Positions 19,311 to 27,487 of a stretch of DNA of 64,000 nucleotides are shown here, piece by piece. Under the pieces are notes generated by a model. That model was not told the DNA's origin. It did not search any database and worked only from the letters and a program-made list of their open reading frames with translations. The stretch comes from Amycolatopsis marina. GTDB taxonomy: Bacteria > Actinomycetota > Actinomycetes > Mycobacteriales > Pseudonocardiaceae. Location of the stretch: the NCBI RefSeq assembly GCF_900111885.1, contig NZ_FOKG01000014.1:124001-188000 (forward strand), in the 5' to 3' direction. The translations under genes were made by a program, and so were the position numbers. Each line of letters starts with the position of its first letter. Within the stretch, counting starts at the first letter, position 1.

Positions 19311-19805
19311 TCTGATCGCAGAATTGTCCGAGGACTGAGAGTTGTCGAGAGCGCCGCCTGCCGAAGGTGGACGTCTTGATCGGCGACGCGGCCGTGAACC
19401 GAACATAGCAAAACTCCAGACACGCACAAGGACCTGAAAAATGTGTCACTCGACAAGAGCAATGCTGGAGCCACGGGGGAGCTTCCGGAATAAAAATGGA
19501 TCATGGAATGTCACATCCAGCCACATCGTCCGACTTGGATGGACGCATCGACGACCCTAAAGGATTCCGTCTAATACGACCGAGAACACTAATTTTCGGC
19601 TGCATTCAAACGATCTTTAGGCCAAGTCGGTGACATGATCTACCCGGACCGAATCGATCGAATGAAGCGTTGTGGCTACCTCTTGTGACACGGGTGCACG
19701 TGTGGCTAGCTGGAGAGGGCCGAGTCGATCGACCGCCGTTCGGTACTTGGGGCAGTTCTGTATCTGTTGTTACTTAGACGCTTTTCGGAGGTACGTCAAT
19801 TTGCG
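19311..19805. other. 495-base divergent intergenic region
   Basis: No gene is supported between the encapsulin operon and the DUF4239 gene. The stretch is clearly AT-richer than its surroundings, as expected for two divergent promoters. It holds the candidate promoter at 19402-19429, a plus-strand TTGTGA/CTAGCT pair at 19683-19711 with 17-base spacing, and a CCTAAAG/CTTTAGG pair (19556-19562 and 19615-19621) of unknown meaning. Such a long leader suggests regulated expression, but no known operator was recognised. Confidence 0.5.
19402..19429 (-). promoter_or_regulatory. candidate promoter of the encapsulin-geosmin operon
   Basis: On the minus strand, TTGTGC (19429-19424) and TATGTT (19407-19402) are 16 bases apart, and the second is a common actinobacterial -10 form. 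It would start transcription about 85 bases before the shell gene A start. No better match was seen in the spacer. Confidence 0.35.
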
Positions 19806-20567
19806 ATGAACATATATCTCAGTGGTGTTATATGGGTGGTCGGCGCATCGGCGGTTGCCGGTGTCAGTGCTTATGTGGTTCGTCGTTTCGGTCAGGACGA
19901 GGGCAGGCCGGGCAACAACGACGCGGCCGGACAGGTGTTCACCATTGTCGCCGGCCTGCACGCTGTGCTGGTCGCGTTCGTGCTGATCGCGCAGTTCGAC
20001 GCCGTCACCCAGGCCCGCAAAGGTTCTTACACCGAGGCGCAGGCCCTTGTCGCCGCGGCCTGGAGTGCCGACTCACTGCCGGAGCCCACCCGCAGCCAGG
20101 TACGGGCCCACAGCGCGGACTACGCCAGCACCGTGCTGGACGAGGAATGGCCGCAGATGCGCGCCGACACCGAAGTGAGTCGGTCGGGATGGGAACAGCT
20201 CGACCGGATCCAGGTCGACCTGGCGAAGGCGAAGGCCGACGAGAACTGGCAGGAGGAGCGAAAGACCCGGGCCACCGAAGCATTGACCGTGGTGGCCGAG
20301 GCCCGTCAGCAGCGGGTGCAGCAGGCCAACGGTGATCAGGTCGGCGCCGTGGTGTGGTTCGCGCTGATCCTCGGCAGTGTCATCTCAACGCTGTTGCCCA
20401 ACCTGTTCGGAGGTACCCGGCTGGGTACGCATGTCATCATCGTGTCCACATTGGCCGGTACCATCACCTTGCTGCTGTTCGCGATCTACCAGCTGCAGAA
20501 TCCCTTCAGCGGTGGCGCGGTGGTGGAGCCGGACGCGTTCAGAAACGCGCTCGAGCGGCTGCGCTGA
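19806..20567 (+). CDS. DUF4239-like (bestrophin-like) membrane protein
   Basis: The 253-residue protein has two N-terminal helices (about residues 5-27 and 43-64), a cytoplasmic or coiled helical middle rich in Glu, Arg and Gln (about 70-180), and two C-terminal helices (about 190-240). The text QVFTIVAGLHAVLVAFVLIAQ and YTEAQALVAAAWSADSLPEP fits the DUF4239 family, distant from bestrophin anion channels; the function is unknown. ATG 19806 follows a GGAGG 14 bases upstream, a little far. It heads a group of plus-strand genes for exported or surface proteins. Confidence 0.75.
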   Translation: MNIYLSGVIWVVGASAVAGVSAYVVRRFGQDEGRPGNNDAAGQVFTIVAGLHAVLVAFVLIAQFDAVTQARKGSYTEAQALVAAAWSADSLPEPTRSQVRAHSADYASTVLDEEWPQMRADTEVSRSGWEQLDRIQVDLAKAKADENWQEERKTRATEALTVVAEARQQRVQQANGDQVGAVVWFALILGSVISTLLPNLFGGTRLGTHVIIVSTLAGTITLLLFAIYQLQNPFSGGAVVEPDAFRNALERLR

Positions 20568-20572
20568 GCGCC

Positions 20573-21758
20573 ATGTCGCCGGATGCGCTTCCAGGCGGAC
20601 GAGGCTCGGCGGTCCTGCTGGTCACCATCCTGCTCGTCCTGTTTGCGGCGCCGCAGGGACTTGCCGAGTATTCCCCCGCACAGCCTGCTGCGGACTGCAC
20701 CGTGATGATGGTGCGTAGCGACAGCGGGAGTGGCGTCTCGACGATCAGCCGGGTGGACCTGCCATCGGCCACCGTCACCGAACTCCCGGCACTGCCACAG
20801 CAGGTCGACGCACTGGGATACGCGCAGTCGCAGTCACTGACATACGGCGTCGCTCGATCGGGTTCCGCGGTGACGATCGATCGCGACGGCAAGCTGATCG
20901 ATCTCGGCGCCATCCGGTTCGGCGACCCGCCCGTACGGTGGAAAGGTCTCGGTGGAGCCAGCGCGGGCACGGTGGTCGGTGACCGCTGGTACATCCGCAA
21001 GAGCGGCTTTCTCTACATTGTGGACATCGAACGCCGTAGTCCAACCTACCTCAACATTCTTCGCGCGACCGCGCTCGCTCCGCCCGACCTGTCCGCGCTC
21101 GGAGACTTCGATGCCCACCCCCACGAGGGCGTCCTCCACGGCGTGTCGGTATCGGGTAAGGGCGACGTGACGGCCGTCCGGATCGACATCGGCACCGGCC
21201 GCATCACGCCGAATCGGGACGTTCAACTGCCGGGAGCGGACGCATTCGGTTCGGTCGTCTTCGGACCGGACGGGTCCGGTTACCTGCTCGCGGACCGGTC
21301 CTCCGGACAAAGGCAGCCTGTACCGGCTTTCCCCCGGCGGCCCCGGTGTGATCACCGAGATCGCGGCGGTACCGTCGTCGTCGATCTCGGACATGGCCGG
21401 GTGCCTGGGACCACGTCCACCTGAGCCCCCCTCGCCGACAGCACCACCGTCCCCGCCGACTGCACCACCGCCGCCAGCGGCGCCGACGTCCGAACCGGAA
21501 CCTGAACCGGTGCCACCGGACCCGACGTCGGCGCCGGAACCACCCTCCGCGGTGCCGACGCCGGAGAGCGCGCCCGCGACCTCAGCCACGTCCTTCGCGC
21601 CACCGATGAAACGGCCGCCTGCCTGGTCGAACGAGCAGGAGCCGTACGCGGCGGCTGACAACGGCAGCACGGAGAAGAAGCGGCGGTGGGGGCTGACAGT
21701 GCTGTTGCTCGTGGTCGGCGGGGCGGCCGTCGTCCGGGCAGCGGGCCGGACGAGATGA
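20573..21758 (+). pseudogene. DUF6923-like exported, membrane-anchored protein, frameshifted
   Basis: The first frame (20573-21424) has a signal peptide (AVLLVTILLVLFAAPQGLA) and beta-propeller-like text resembling DUF6923 (STISRVDLPSATVTELPALP, GDFDAHPHEGVLHGVSVSG). Near 21306-21312 the sense moves to the next frame: KGSLYRLSPGGPGVITEIAA follows naturally on GSGYLLADRSSG. That second frame carries a Pro/Glu-rich stalk and a last membrane helix with a basic tail (GLTVLLLVVGGAAVVRAAG), ending at 21758. Read together they make a wall-spanning anchored protein of about 395 residues. One extra base explains it; either the gene is broken or the base call is wrong. It lies between the DUF4239 and VWA genes. 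Confidence 0.65.
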
Positions 21759-21797
21759 GCGAATCTCGAATATGACACAGGGAATCGAGGAGGTCCG

Positions 21798-23714
21798 ATG
21801 TCGATCCGCCGGAGACGACCGAAGTGGTGTGTGTTGCTCCTGGTCGTGCTCGTCGTGTCCTTGGGTGTGGCGTGGCCTGCGGTTGCCGACGACGGGCCGC
21901 CCGGAGTTCATCCGTCGGCTGTCGACCTGACCCTCGCCCCTGGTGAGTCGCGCGAGGTCGGCAAGCGGATCACCACCTCCTCCATTCCGTCGAACCCGGA
22001 CCTGCACTTCCTTGCTGACACCACCAGCAGCATGGGTGCGGCGATCGCCGGTGTCCGGCAGAGTGCCGGAACCATCATGGACACCGTCCGCCGTGCGCAG
22101 CCGAGCGCTCGATTCGGCGTCGCCGAGTACCGCGATGTGCACGCTGATCTGGTGTCGTACCGGGTGAACCAGACGTTGACCGCTGATCCCGGGAAGGTCC
22201 GGGCGGGTATCGACCAATGGGTTGCCCAGGGTGGTGGTGACGCGCCGGAGGACGCGATCAACGCGCTGTACCGGCTTGCCGTGGACAGCCGCGCGGTCCG
22301 GACGGACACCACAAGGATCGTCGCGTGGTTCGGCGACGCACCCTCACACGACCCCAGCGGCGGCCATTCCTTGCAAGAGACGGTTGCCGCCTTACAGGAG
22401 GCGAACATCCGTGTCGTCGCGGTGGACTCCGCAGGTCTCGATGCGCATGGTCAGGCATCAGCCGTCACATCGGGCACCGGAGGTGTGCTGCTTCGCGGAG
22501 TCGCGCCGGACGCGATTGCCGACGCGATCCTGCGGGGCATCGCGGCCGTCGAGGTCACCGTGGCGCCCCACGTGACCGACTGCGCCCCCGAGTTGTCGGT
22601 ACTCAACTCACCCGAGGCGCTTGTCGTGCCGAGTGGGAGCGTCGCTCGGTTCACGGAGAAGATCACCGTCGCGCCAGACGCCGCTCCCGGCACATATCGG
22701 TGCACCGTGGACTACCTGGTGGACGGGGTGTCGCGCGGATACGTCGAGCGGAACACCGTGCACGTACCCGGACTTCGCATCGACGACTCGACCGTGCGCG
22801 AGGGCGCGGCAGGCACCGCCCCGGCAACGTTCACGGTGACGCTCGCCCCGCCGGGCGGCCGGCCCGTGACGGTGGACTACGAAACGGCTGATGCCACGGC
22901 GACCACGCCGGACGACTACGCGAAAACCAGCGGCTCGCTCACTTTCGAGCCGGGGGAGACGACGAAGACCGTAGTCGTCGGAGTGCACGGCGATCTTGTG
23001 GACGAGAAGAACGAGAAGTTCACGGTGCGGCTCTCCGCCGCGAGCGGTGCGGGGATGGTCGACCCCGAAGGAGTCGGAACCATCACCGACGACGATCGCG
23101 ACGGCACGTTCGGATGCACCGGCACGTCGGCCGAGCTCGCCGGGATCGCACCGGTCCGGGCGAACCCGGCGGGCTACCCGTGTCGGGACGACGACTCCGC
23201 CATGCCCGGCGGCGACCTCCGCGCCGGTGGAATCGTCGTGCGTGCGCGCGAACTGACCGCCACGGCCAACCGGACCCCGGATGATCTCGCGGTACCACCC
23301 GGCGCGGGTGACACTGCCCTCGGCACCGCCGGTCTGTCCAGCGCGACGGTGACCGCTCCGGGCCTGACAATCGAGTTCGGCGTGATCCGCGCAGAGGCAT
23401 CGGTAACCTGTGTTGCCGATGCCGGCGGGTTGAAGCCGGAGTTGGCGAGCACCTCGAACATCGCGAGATTGTCGATCAACGGGGTGCCGGTGGACGTTGG
23501 CTCGGTCCCCTCGACGATCCCGCTGGCGATCGGTGCGCTCACTCTAAACGACACGAGCACCGACGGAACGACGGTTCGGCAGCGCGCGGTCACCCTCACC
23601 ACCAAGGACGCGGTTCTCGTTCTCGCGGAGGCCGGCGCAGGTACAACCAGTAGCTCGTTGCATCCGGACGGCAGTGCCTGCCGGAGTCTGGAGCATTTCC
23701 GACGGATGCGTTGA
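21798..23714 (+). CDS. secreted von Willebrand A / Calx-beta / choice-of-anchor protein
   Basis: The 638-residue protein has a signal peptide (residues 1-31), a von Willebrand A domain (about 66-255) with a variant metal-site motif DTTSSMG at 74-80, a Calx-beta repeat (about 325-433, with TFTVTLAPPGGRPVTVDYET and GVGTITDDD), and a C-terminal domain like choice-of-anchor P (about 450-620, GGIVVRARELTATANRTP). It looks like an adhesion or matrix-binding protein outside the cell. No sortase motif or final membrane helix is seen. It starts at an ATG after GAGGAGG, 39 bases after the frameshifted anchored-protein gene, in the same direction. Confidence 0.82.
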   Translation: MSIRRRRPKWCVLLLVVLVVSLGVAWPAVADDGPPGVHPSAVDLTLAPGESREVGKRITTSSIPSNPDLHFLADTTSSMGAAIAGVRQSAGTIMDTVRRAQPSARFGVAEYRDVHADLVSYRVNQTLTADPGKVRAGIDQWVAQGGGDAPEDAINALYRLAVDSRAVRTDTTRIVAWFGDAPSHDPSGGHSLQETVAALQEANIRVVAVDSAGLDAHGQASAVTSGTGGVLLRGVAPDAIADAILRGIAAVEVTVAPHVTDCAPELSVLNSPEALVVPSGSVARFTEKITVAPDAAPGTYRCTVDYLVDGVSRGYVERNTVHVPGLRIDDSTVREGAAGTAPATFTVTLAPPGGRPVTVDYETADATATTPDDYAKTSGSLTFEPGETTKTVVVGVHGDLVDEKNEKFTVRLSAASGAGMVDPEGVGTITDDDRDGTFGCTGTSAELAGIAPVRANPAGYPCRDDDSAMPGGDLRAGGIVVRARELTATANRTPDDLAVPPGAGDTALGTAGLSSATVTAPGLTIEFGVIRAEASVTCVADAGGLKPELASTSNIARLSINGVPVDVGSVPSTIPLAIGALTLNDTSTDGTTVRQRAVTLTTKDAVLVLAEAGAGTTSSSLHPDGSACRSLEHFRRMR

Positions 23715-24022
23715 TTCCGATACTCGGTTACGAACACGCTGATGGCGAACGCGAGTGGAAGCGTTTTCATGCTTGATGACGTCGCGGAGTCGCCGCGGGC
23801 GGCCCAAGAGGCGCTGGAGACCAGCGGAGCCGGTGCCGTTCGTGCTGTGTTAGTCGTCCGGCTTTGCCGACTCCCACGAGCGGGCCGCTGCCGTCTGGAA
23901 CGAGCACCTCGTCGATGAGTCGGTGTGAAGACAACGCAGCTGGAGGAAACCGACATTTAGGCCGCGGTGGGCGGGGTACCCGGTCAGTGGCTCATGGCCG
24001 GAGTCACCTGAAAGGAGGGCCG
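23715..24022. other. 308-base intergenic region without a supported gene
   Basis: Short open frames exist here but none has a ribosome-binding site or recognisable sequence. I found no strong hairpin or repeat. The end of the stretch carries AAAGGAGG for the small gene at 24023. Confidence 0.5.
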
Positions 24023-24256
24023 ATGACCGCCACCGAACGCGTCACCGGAACACGGGACGAGCATTTCGACCTCACCAGCGTCCTGTACCACACGTTGCAG
24101 GAGGCCGAAACGCTGCAGCAGTACATCAACGACGCCAGGCAGGCCGGTGACGAAGAGGCAGCCGAACTCTTCCAGGAGTTGCGGGACCACGATCAGCACT
24201 GCGCCGGACAAGTGAAGAAACTGCTCGCCCAACGGTTCCAGCAGGCGAGCTCGTAG
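24023..24256 (+). CDS. small conserved helical protein, function unknown
   Basis: The 77-residue protein reads as two helices (FDLTSVLYHTLQEAETLQQY and EEAAELFQELRDHDQHCAGQ), with Glu and His spacing that recalls ferritin-like or DUF-type helical bundles of actinobacteria. A strong AAAGGAGG lies five bases before ATG 24023, so translation is likely. There is no neighbour to suggest a role. I do not assign a function. Confidence 0.7.
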   Translation: MTATERVTGTRDEHFDLTSVLYHTLQEAETLQQYINDARQAGDEEAAELFQELRDHDQHCAGQVKKLLAQRFQQASS

Positions 24257-24471
24257 TTCCTGCTCGACGGGCCCTGGTGACCGGTAGCGCCGGGGCCCGG
24301 AGAGTGGGCACACCCCATCGCGTCAACCAGAGTGTCTGAAGTGGATGGTTGTGCTGGTTCTGCCACGTGTCCTGACAACGTTGTCGTCCGCTTTCCCTGG
24401 GAGTCACTCTGATTACGTCCGCTCGTTTCCGCTCACGTTCGCTTTCTCCGTCGGGATTCTACGGCTGGCAC

Positions 24472-25701
24472 ATGGTCGGCTGGTCCGCGTTGATGGTCGC
24501 GGCAACGGCGCCGGGCCAGACCGCAGCCGTCTCGGTGTTCATCGATCCGATGATCGCCGAACTGGGAGTGAGCCGCTCGGCGATCTCCACCGCCTATCTG
24601 ATCGGGACGCTGACCGGGGCGGTGGCGATGCCGTTCGTGGGCAGGATGCTCGACCGTTTCGGCGTGCGGCGGGTGATGGCCGGGATCGGGATCGTGTTCT
24701 CGGCGGCCCTGTGCTCCCTGGCCGCGGTGAGTTCGATCGTGGGACTCACAGCGGGCTTCGTGGTGATCAGGATGGCCGGACAGGGTGCGCTGGGCCTCGC
24801 GGCCACCACCGCCGTCGCGTTGTGGTTCGACCGGCGGCGCGGCACCGCTGTCGGGATCGTCAGCGCTGTGGGCGCGTCGGCGATCTCGCTGGCGCCGGTG
24901 CTGCTGGAGAGCCTTGTCGCGGACTGGGGCTGGCGACGGACGTGGTTGGCCGAGGGCATCGCCATCGCGGTGCTGGTTGTGCCGGTTGCTCTGCTGGCGA
25001 TGCGCAATCGCCCCGCTGACCTCGGACAACAGCCCGACGGCAAAGCCGCCGACCAGACCACGCCGCCGAGGGCGATCTGGGGTGTCACGCGTGCGGTCGC
25101 CCTGCGCACACCGTTCTTCTGGGTGGTCACCGCCGGGATCGCCGCGACCGGACTGCTGTCCACCGCGATCAACTTCCACCAGATCAGCCTGCTCACCGCC
25201 CGTGGTCTGAGCACCGTGGAAGCCGCCGCGAACTTCCTGCCACAGACCGTCGCCAACCTGCTGGGGACACTGCTGACGGGGATGCTGGCCGACCGCGTGC
25301 GCGGTCAGTGGCTCATCGCGGCGTCGATGACATGCCTGCTGGCCGCGTTGCTGCTCGGGACCGTGGTGTTGCCCGGCGTGCTTGCGATCCTGTTCGGCCT
25401 GCTCATCGGCACCGCGGGTGGCAGTATCCGAGCGCTGGAGGCGGCGGCCTTCCCGCGCCATTTCGGCACTCGTCACCTCGGTGCGATTCGCGGCATGGTC
25501 ACGTCGGTGAGCGTGGGCTCGACGGCCTTCGGTCCGCTGCTGTTCGCCGGCCTGTATCAAGCCACCGGCAGCTACACGCCCGCACTTTTGGTCGCCGTCC
25601 CGATTCCGCTCGCCGTCGTGGTCGCCGCGCTGTGCATCCGGCCGCCGAACCTGGAGCGCGAGCACCACGAACGCGAGCGGTCCGGATCGGCGACGGGATA
25701 G
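24472..25701 (+). CDS. MFS transporter (monocarboxylate/oxalate-formate type)
   Basis: The 409-residue protein has about 12 membrane helices and the MFS loop motif GRMLDRFGVRRVMAG near residue 56, with GTLTGAVAMPFVGRML and a second-half counterpart MLADRVRG. The general look (GVSRSAISTAYLIGTLTGAV; SLLTARGLSTVEAAANFLP) fits the monocarboxylate or oxalate/formate antiporter-like MFS proteins. Conserved text FYGWH precedes the ATG at 24472 in frame, yet no ATG, GTG or TTG is found between the previous in-frame stop (24373) and it, so the true start is uncertain. Substrate unknown. Confidence 0.82.
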   Translation: MVGWSALMVAATAPGQTAAVSVFIDPMIAELGVSRSAISTAYLIGTLTGAVAMPFVGRMLDRFGVRRVMAGIGIVFSAALCSLAAVSSIVGLTAGFVVIRMAGQGALGLAATTAVALWFDRRRGTAVGIVSAVGASAISLAPVLLESLVADWGWRRTWLAEGIAIAVLVVPVALLAMRNRPADLGQQPDGKAADQTTPPRAIWGVTRAVALRTPFFWVVTAGIAATGLLSTAINFHQISLLTARGLSTVEAAANFLPQTVANLLGTLLTGMLADRVRGQWLIAASMTCLLAALLLGTVVLPGVLAILFGLLIGTAGGSIRALEAAAFPRHFGTRHLGAIRGMVTSVSVGSTAFGPLLFAGLYQATGSYTPALLVAVPIPLAVVVAALCIRPPNLEREHHERERSGSATG

Positions 25702-25722
25702 CTCGGGGACGGTAGGGCTCGC

Positions 25723-26607
25723 TCAGCCTCCCGATGGTTCGAGGTCGACGTCGAGCAGGGTCGCGAACAGCTTCTCCAGGTGGAGTTGCCACGCGTCGCC
25801 GATCGCCTCGGTGTCCGCAGCCAGTGCGGGTGGACCGGTCTGGGTCACTTCGACGTAGGTGGCCAGTTCCGGGTCGTGCACGAGCCGCCAGCGAACCACC
25901 CCCGCGGGCGCGCCTTCGGGTGACCACCGGTAGGTCAGCTCGCGGGGCGCGTCCACCTCGGTGACCGAGCCGGGGAGCGCGGGGGCCACGGTGAAGCCAT
26001 CCGGCGGAGCCTGGCCGGGATCGACCTGCTTTCCTTCGGTCAGTGCCGCCCACACCGTTTCGAACGGGCGCCACACCACGTCGAGTACGCAACGCACCTG
26101 GAAGCCAGTGTCGGTTTCGGACACCGAGGCTCCGGCAAGATTCCACTTCCGCAGGTAGTGCAGCATGATCGGCCGGTGGTCGACCGTCTCGGCCTCGCGG
26201 CCCTCGAGCCGGGCAACCATCGCGGCGAGACAGATGTCCCAGCCCGTGGCTGTGCGCCCCGCGGTGAACCCCGAGCCCGCGCCGAGTACCTGGGTGAACA
26301 CGAGCACGCAGCCCCTGTCGTCGGGCAGGATCTCGAACCGCAGCACGTCGCTGTTCCAGCGGAACGCGTACACCTTCGGCGGGTCGAACTCCAGCACCTC
26401 GCCGCCGGACACCTCCTGTTCGCCCGGAAAGGTGAAGCGCATTTCGGCGCCCGCGCGCGGCTCGGTTTCGATCAGCGCGGGGAACCAGTGCGCCATTTCC
26501 TCCGGCGCGCTGATCGCGCGCCAGACCTTCTCCGGCGAGTGCGCGAGACGGCGTTCCAACCTGAGTACCGGCTTGTCGTCGAGTGTCTCCAGCTTCGCGG
26601 ACTTCAT
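25723..26607 (-). CDS. SRPBCC/AHSA1-type protein with two START-like halves
   Basis: The 294-residue protein carries two SRPBCC-type halves. The first (about residues 10-160) is clear AHSA1: RLAHSPEKVWRAISAPEEMA, FPALIETEPRAGAEMRFTFP, GEVLEFDPPKVYAFRW. The second (about 170-285) has FETVWAALTEGK and RELTYRWSPEGAPAGVVRW. The fold makes a cavity for hydrophobic ligands. It overlaps the ArsR-type gene by four bases (ATGA), the common ArsR-AHSA1 pair in actinobacteria. ATG 26607 is the start at that junction. Confidence 0.85.
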   Translation of the reverse strand: MKSAKLETLDDKPVLRLERRLAHSPEKVWRAISAPEEMAHWFPALIETEPRAGAEMRFTFPGEQEVSGGEVLEFDPPKVYAFRWNSDVLRFEILPDDRGCVLVFTQVLGAGSGFTAGRTATGWDICLAAMVARLEGREAETVDHRPIMLHYLRKWNLAGASVSETDTGFQVRCVLDVVWRPFETVWAALTEGKQVDPGQAPPDGFTVAPALPGSVTEVDAPRELTYRWSPEGAPAGVVRWRLVHDPELATYVEVTQTGPPALAADTEAIGDAWQLHLEKLFATLLDVDLEPSGG

Positions 26608-26927
26608 CGGCTTTCCTCCTCGTCGGGCATGGTTTCCAGGTGGCGTTCGAGCGCGTCGAACCGCGAGTTCCACAGTTGGCGATACGGTTCGAGCCAGGCG
26701 TCGATCTCGACCAGCGGCTCCGGGAGCAGGCGGTACCACCTGCGCTGCGCCTCCTGGCGCACCTCAACCAGCCCCGCCTCCCGGAGGATCTTGAGGTGCT
26801 TGGACACCGTGGGCTGGGCGAGGGTCAAACAGTCCACCAGGTATCCCACCGGCCGCTCACCGGTACGGAGCAGATCGAGGATCTCGCGCCGACGCGGCTC
26901 CGCGAGCACTTCGAACGTATTTGCCAT
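26604..26927 (-). CDS. ArsR-family winged-helix repressor
   Basis: The 107-residue protein is an ArsR-type winged helix: FEVLAEPRRREILDLLRTGE, QPTVSKHLKILREAGLVEVR and QRRWYRLLPEPL. It has no metal-binding cysteines, so it is of the group paired with SRPBCC proteins rather than a metal sensor. ATG 26927 gives the family opening MANTFEVLAEPRR; a start eight residues earlier is possible. It is translationally coupled to the downstream SRPBCC gene, and a direct repeat lies in its promoter. Confidence 0.9.
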   Translation of the reverse strand: MANTFEVLAEPRRREILDLLRTGERPVGYLVDCLTLAQPTVSKHLKILREAGLVEVRQEAQRRWYRLLPEPLVEIDAWLEPYRQLWNSRFDALERHLETMPDEEESR

Positions 26928-26929
26928 GC

Positions 26930-26955
26930 CAGCAATATAGACGCTCAGCAATATA
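26930..26955. promoter_or_regulatory. direct repeat CAGCAATATA ahead of arsR-type gene
   Basis: CAGCAATATA occurs at 26930-26939 and again at 26946-26955, a 16-base period, directly in front of the ArsR-type start (26927). Its AT-richness stands out. It is a probable autoregulatory operator or overlaps the -10 element; the partner is inferred from position. Confidence 0.4.
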
Positions 26956-27000
26956 AGTTGTCAACCCCGCGCCGCGACGTGCGGGTCTAGCTTGGAGCGT

Positions 27001-27127
27001 CTGCAAGTACCCCCAAGCAAGATCGACATACTCCTCAATCGCTACCAACTCGCGCCAGCCGTGCCGGGCGGCGGTCTGGTTGGCAGCGGTTGACGACGTA
27101 CTTGATCTTGCTTGGGGGTACTTGCAG
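27001..27127. repeat. 24-base perfect inverted repeat with 79-base loop
   Basis: The arm at 27001-27024 (begins CTGCAAGTACCCCCAAGC) is the exact reverse complement of 27104-27127. Inside the loop, CGCTACCAA near 27040 and TTGGCAGCG near 27080 form a weaker pair. This looks like the ends of a small mobile or MITE-like element, or a large hairpin. No transposase or clear target duplication is visible. Confidence 0.6.
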
Positions 27128-27255
27128 GCACTCTGACCTGGCTGGGTCAGGGGGTGCGCACGGCTTGATCAGGCGTTCCTCGGCGTCCTTGCCCGGCCGG
27201 ATGCGGGGCAGACGGAGGATCCCTGCCAGCCACCGGGCTTTCCTGCGCCAGGGGC

Positions 27256-27480
27256 GGCTTCCGGTTGCACGCCGATCGCACGTCGTTCGGTGGCAGGAAC
27301 GGTGAACGGCTCGTGGAACCAGGAGATGTGCACGTCCTCGTCGGTGCGTCCGCTGCCGATGTCCGGCTCCGTGGCGGGTTCACGCTCACCGAGGCCGCGC
27401 GGGTAGTCGGGCGTGATCGCGAGCTGCTGACGCCGACCACCGTCACCCCGCTCGACGATGGCGCAGCGGCAGGTTCTTGA
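27256..27480 (+). pseudogene. remnant of a glycoside hydrolase family 3 beta-glucosidase (C-terminal Fn3-like domain)
   Basis: About 74 codons ending at the TGA at 27480 read FRLHADRTSFGGRNGERLVE, then PGDVHVLVGASAADVRLRGG and FTLTEAARVVGRDRELL, a good match to the Fn3-like C-terminal domain of GH3 beta-glucosidases. The catalytic domains are missing and no start codon with a ribosome-binding site precedes it. This is the tail of a lost gene. On the minus strand of 27041-27250 another start-less open frame can be read, which I could not name. Confidence 0.7.
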
Positions 27481-27487
27481 CCGGCTT

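Noticed and set aside
27001-27127. Intact insertion sequence
   Set aside because: The inverted repeat spans only 127 bases and no transposase is present; kept only as a repeat.
27041-27250. Start-less minus-strand frame with plausible text (RWLAGILRLPRIRPGKDAEE)
   Set aside because: It has no start codon or recognised family and crosses the inverted repeat. It may be a gene remnant but cannot be supported.
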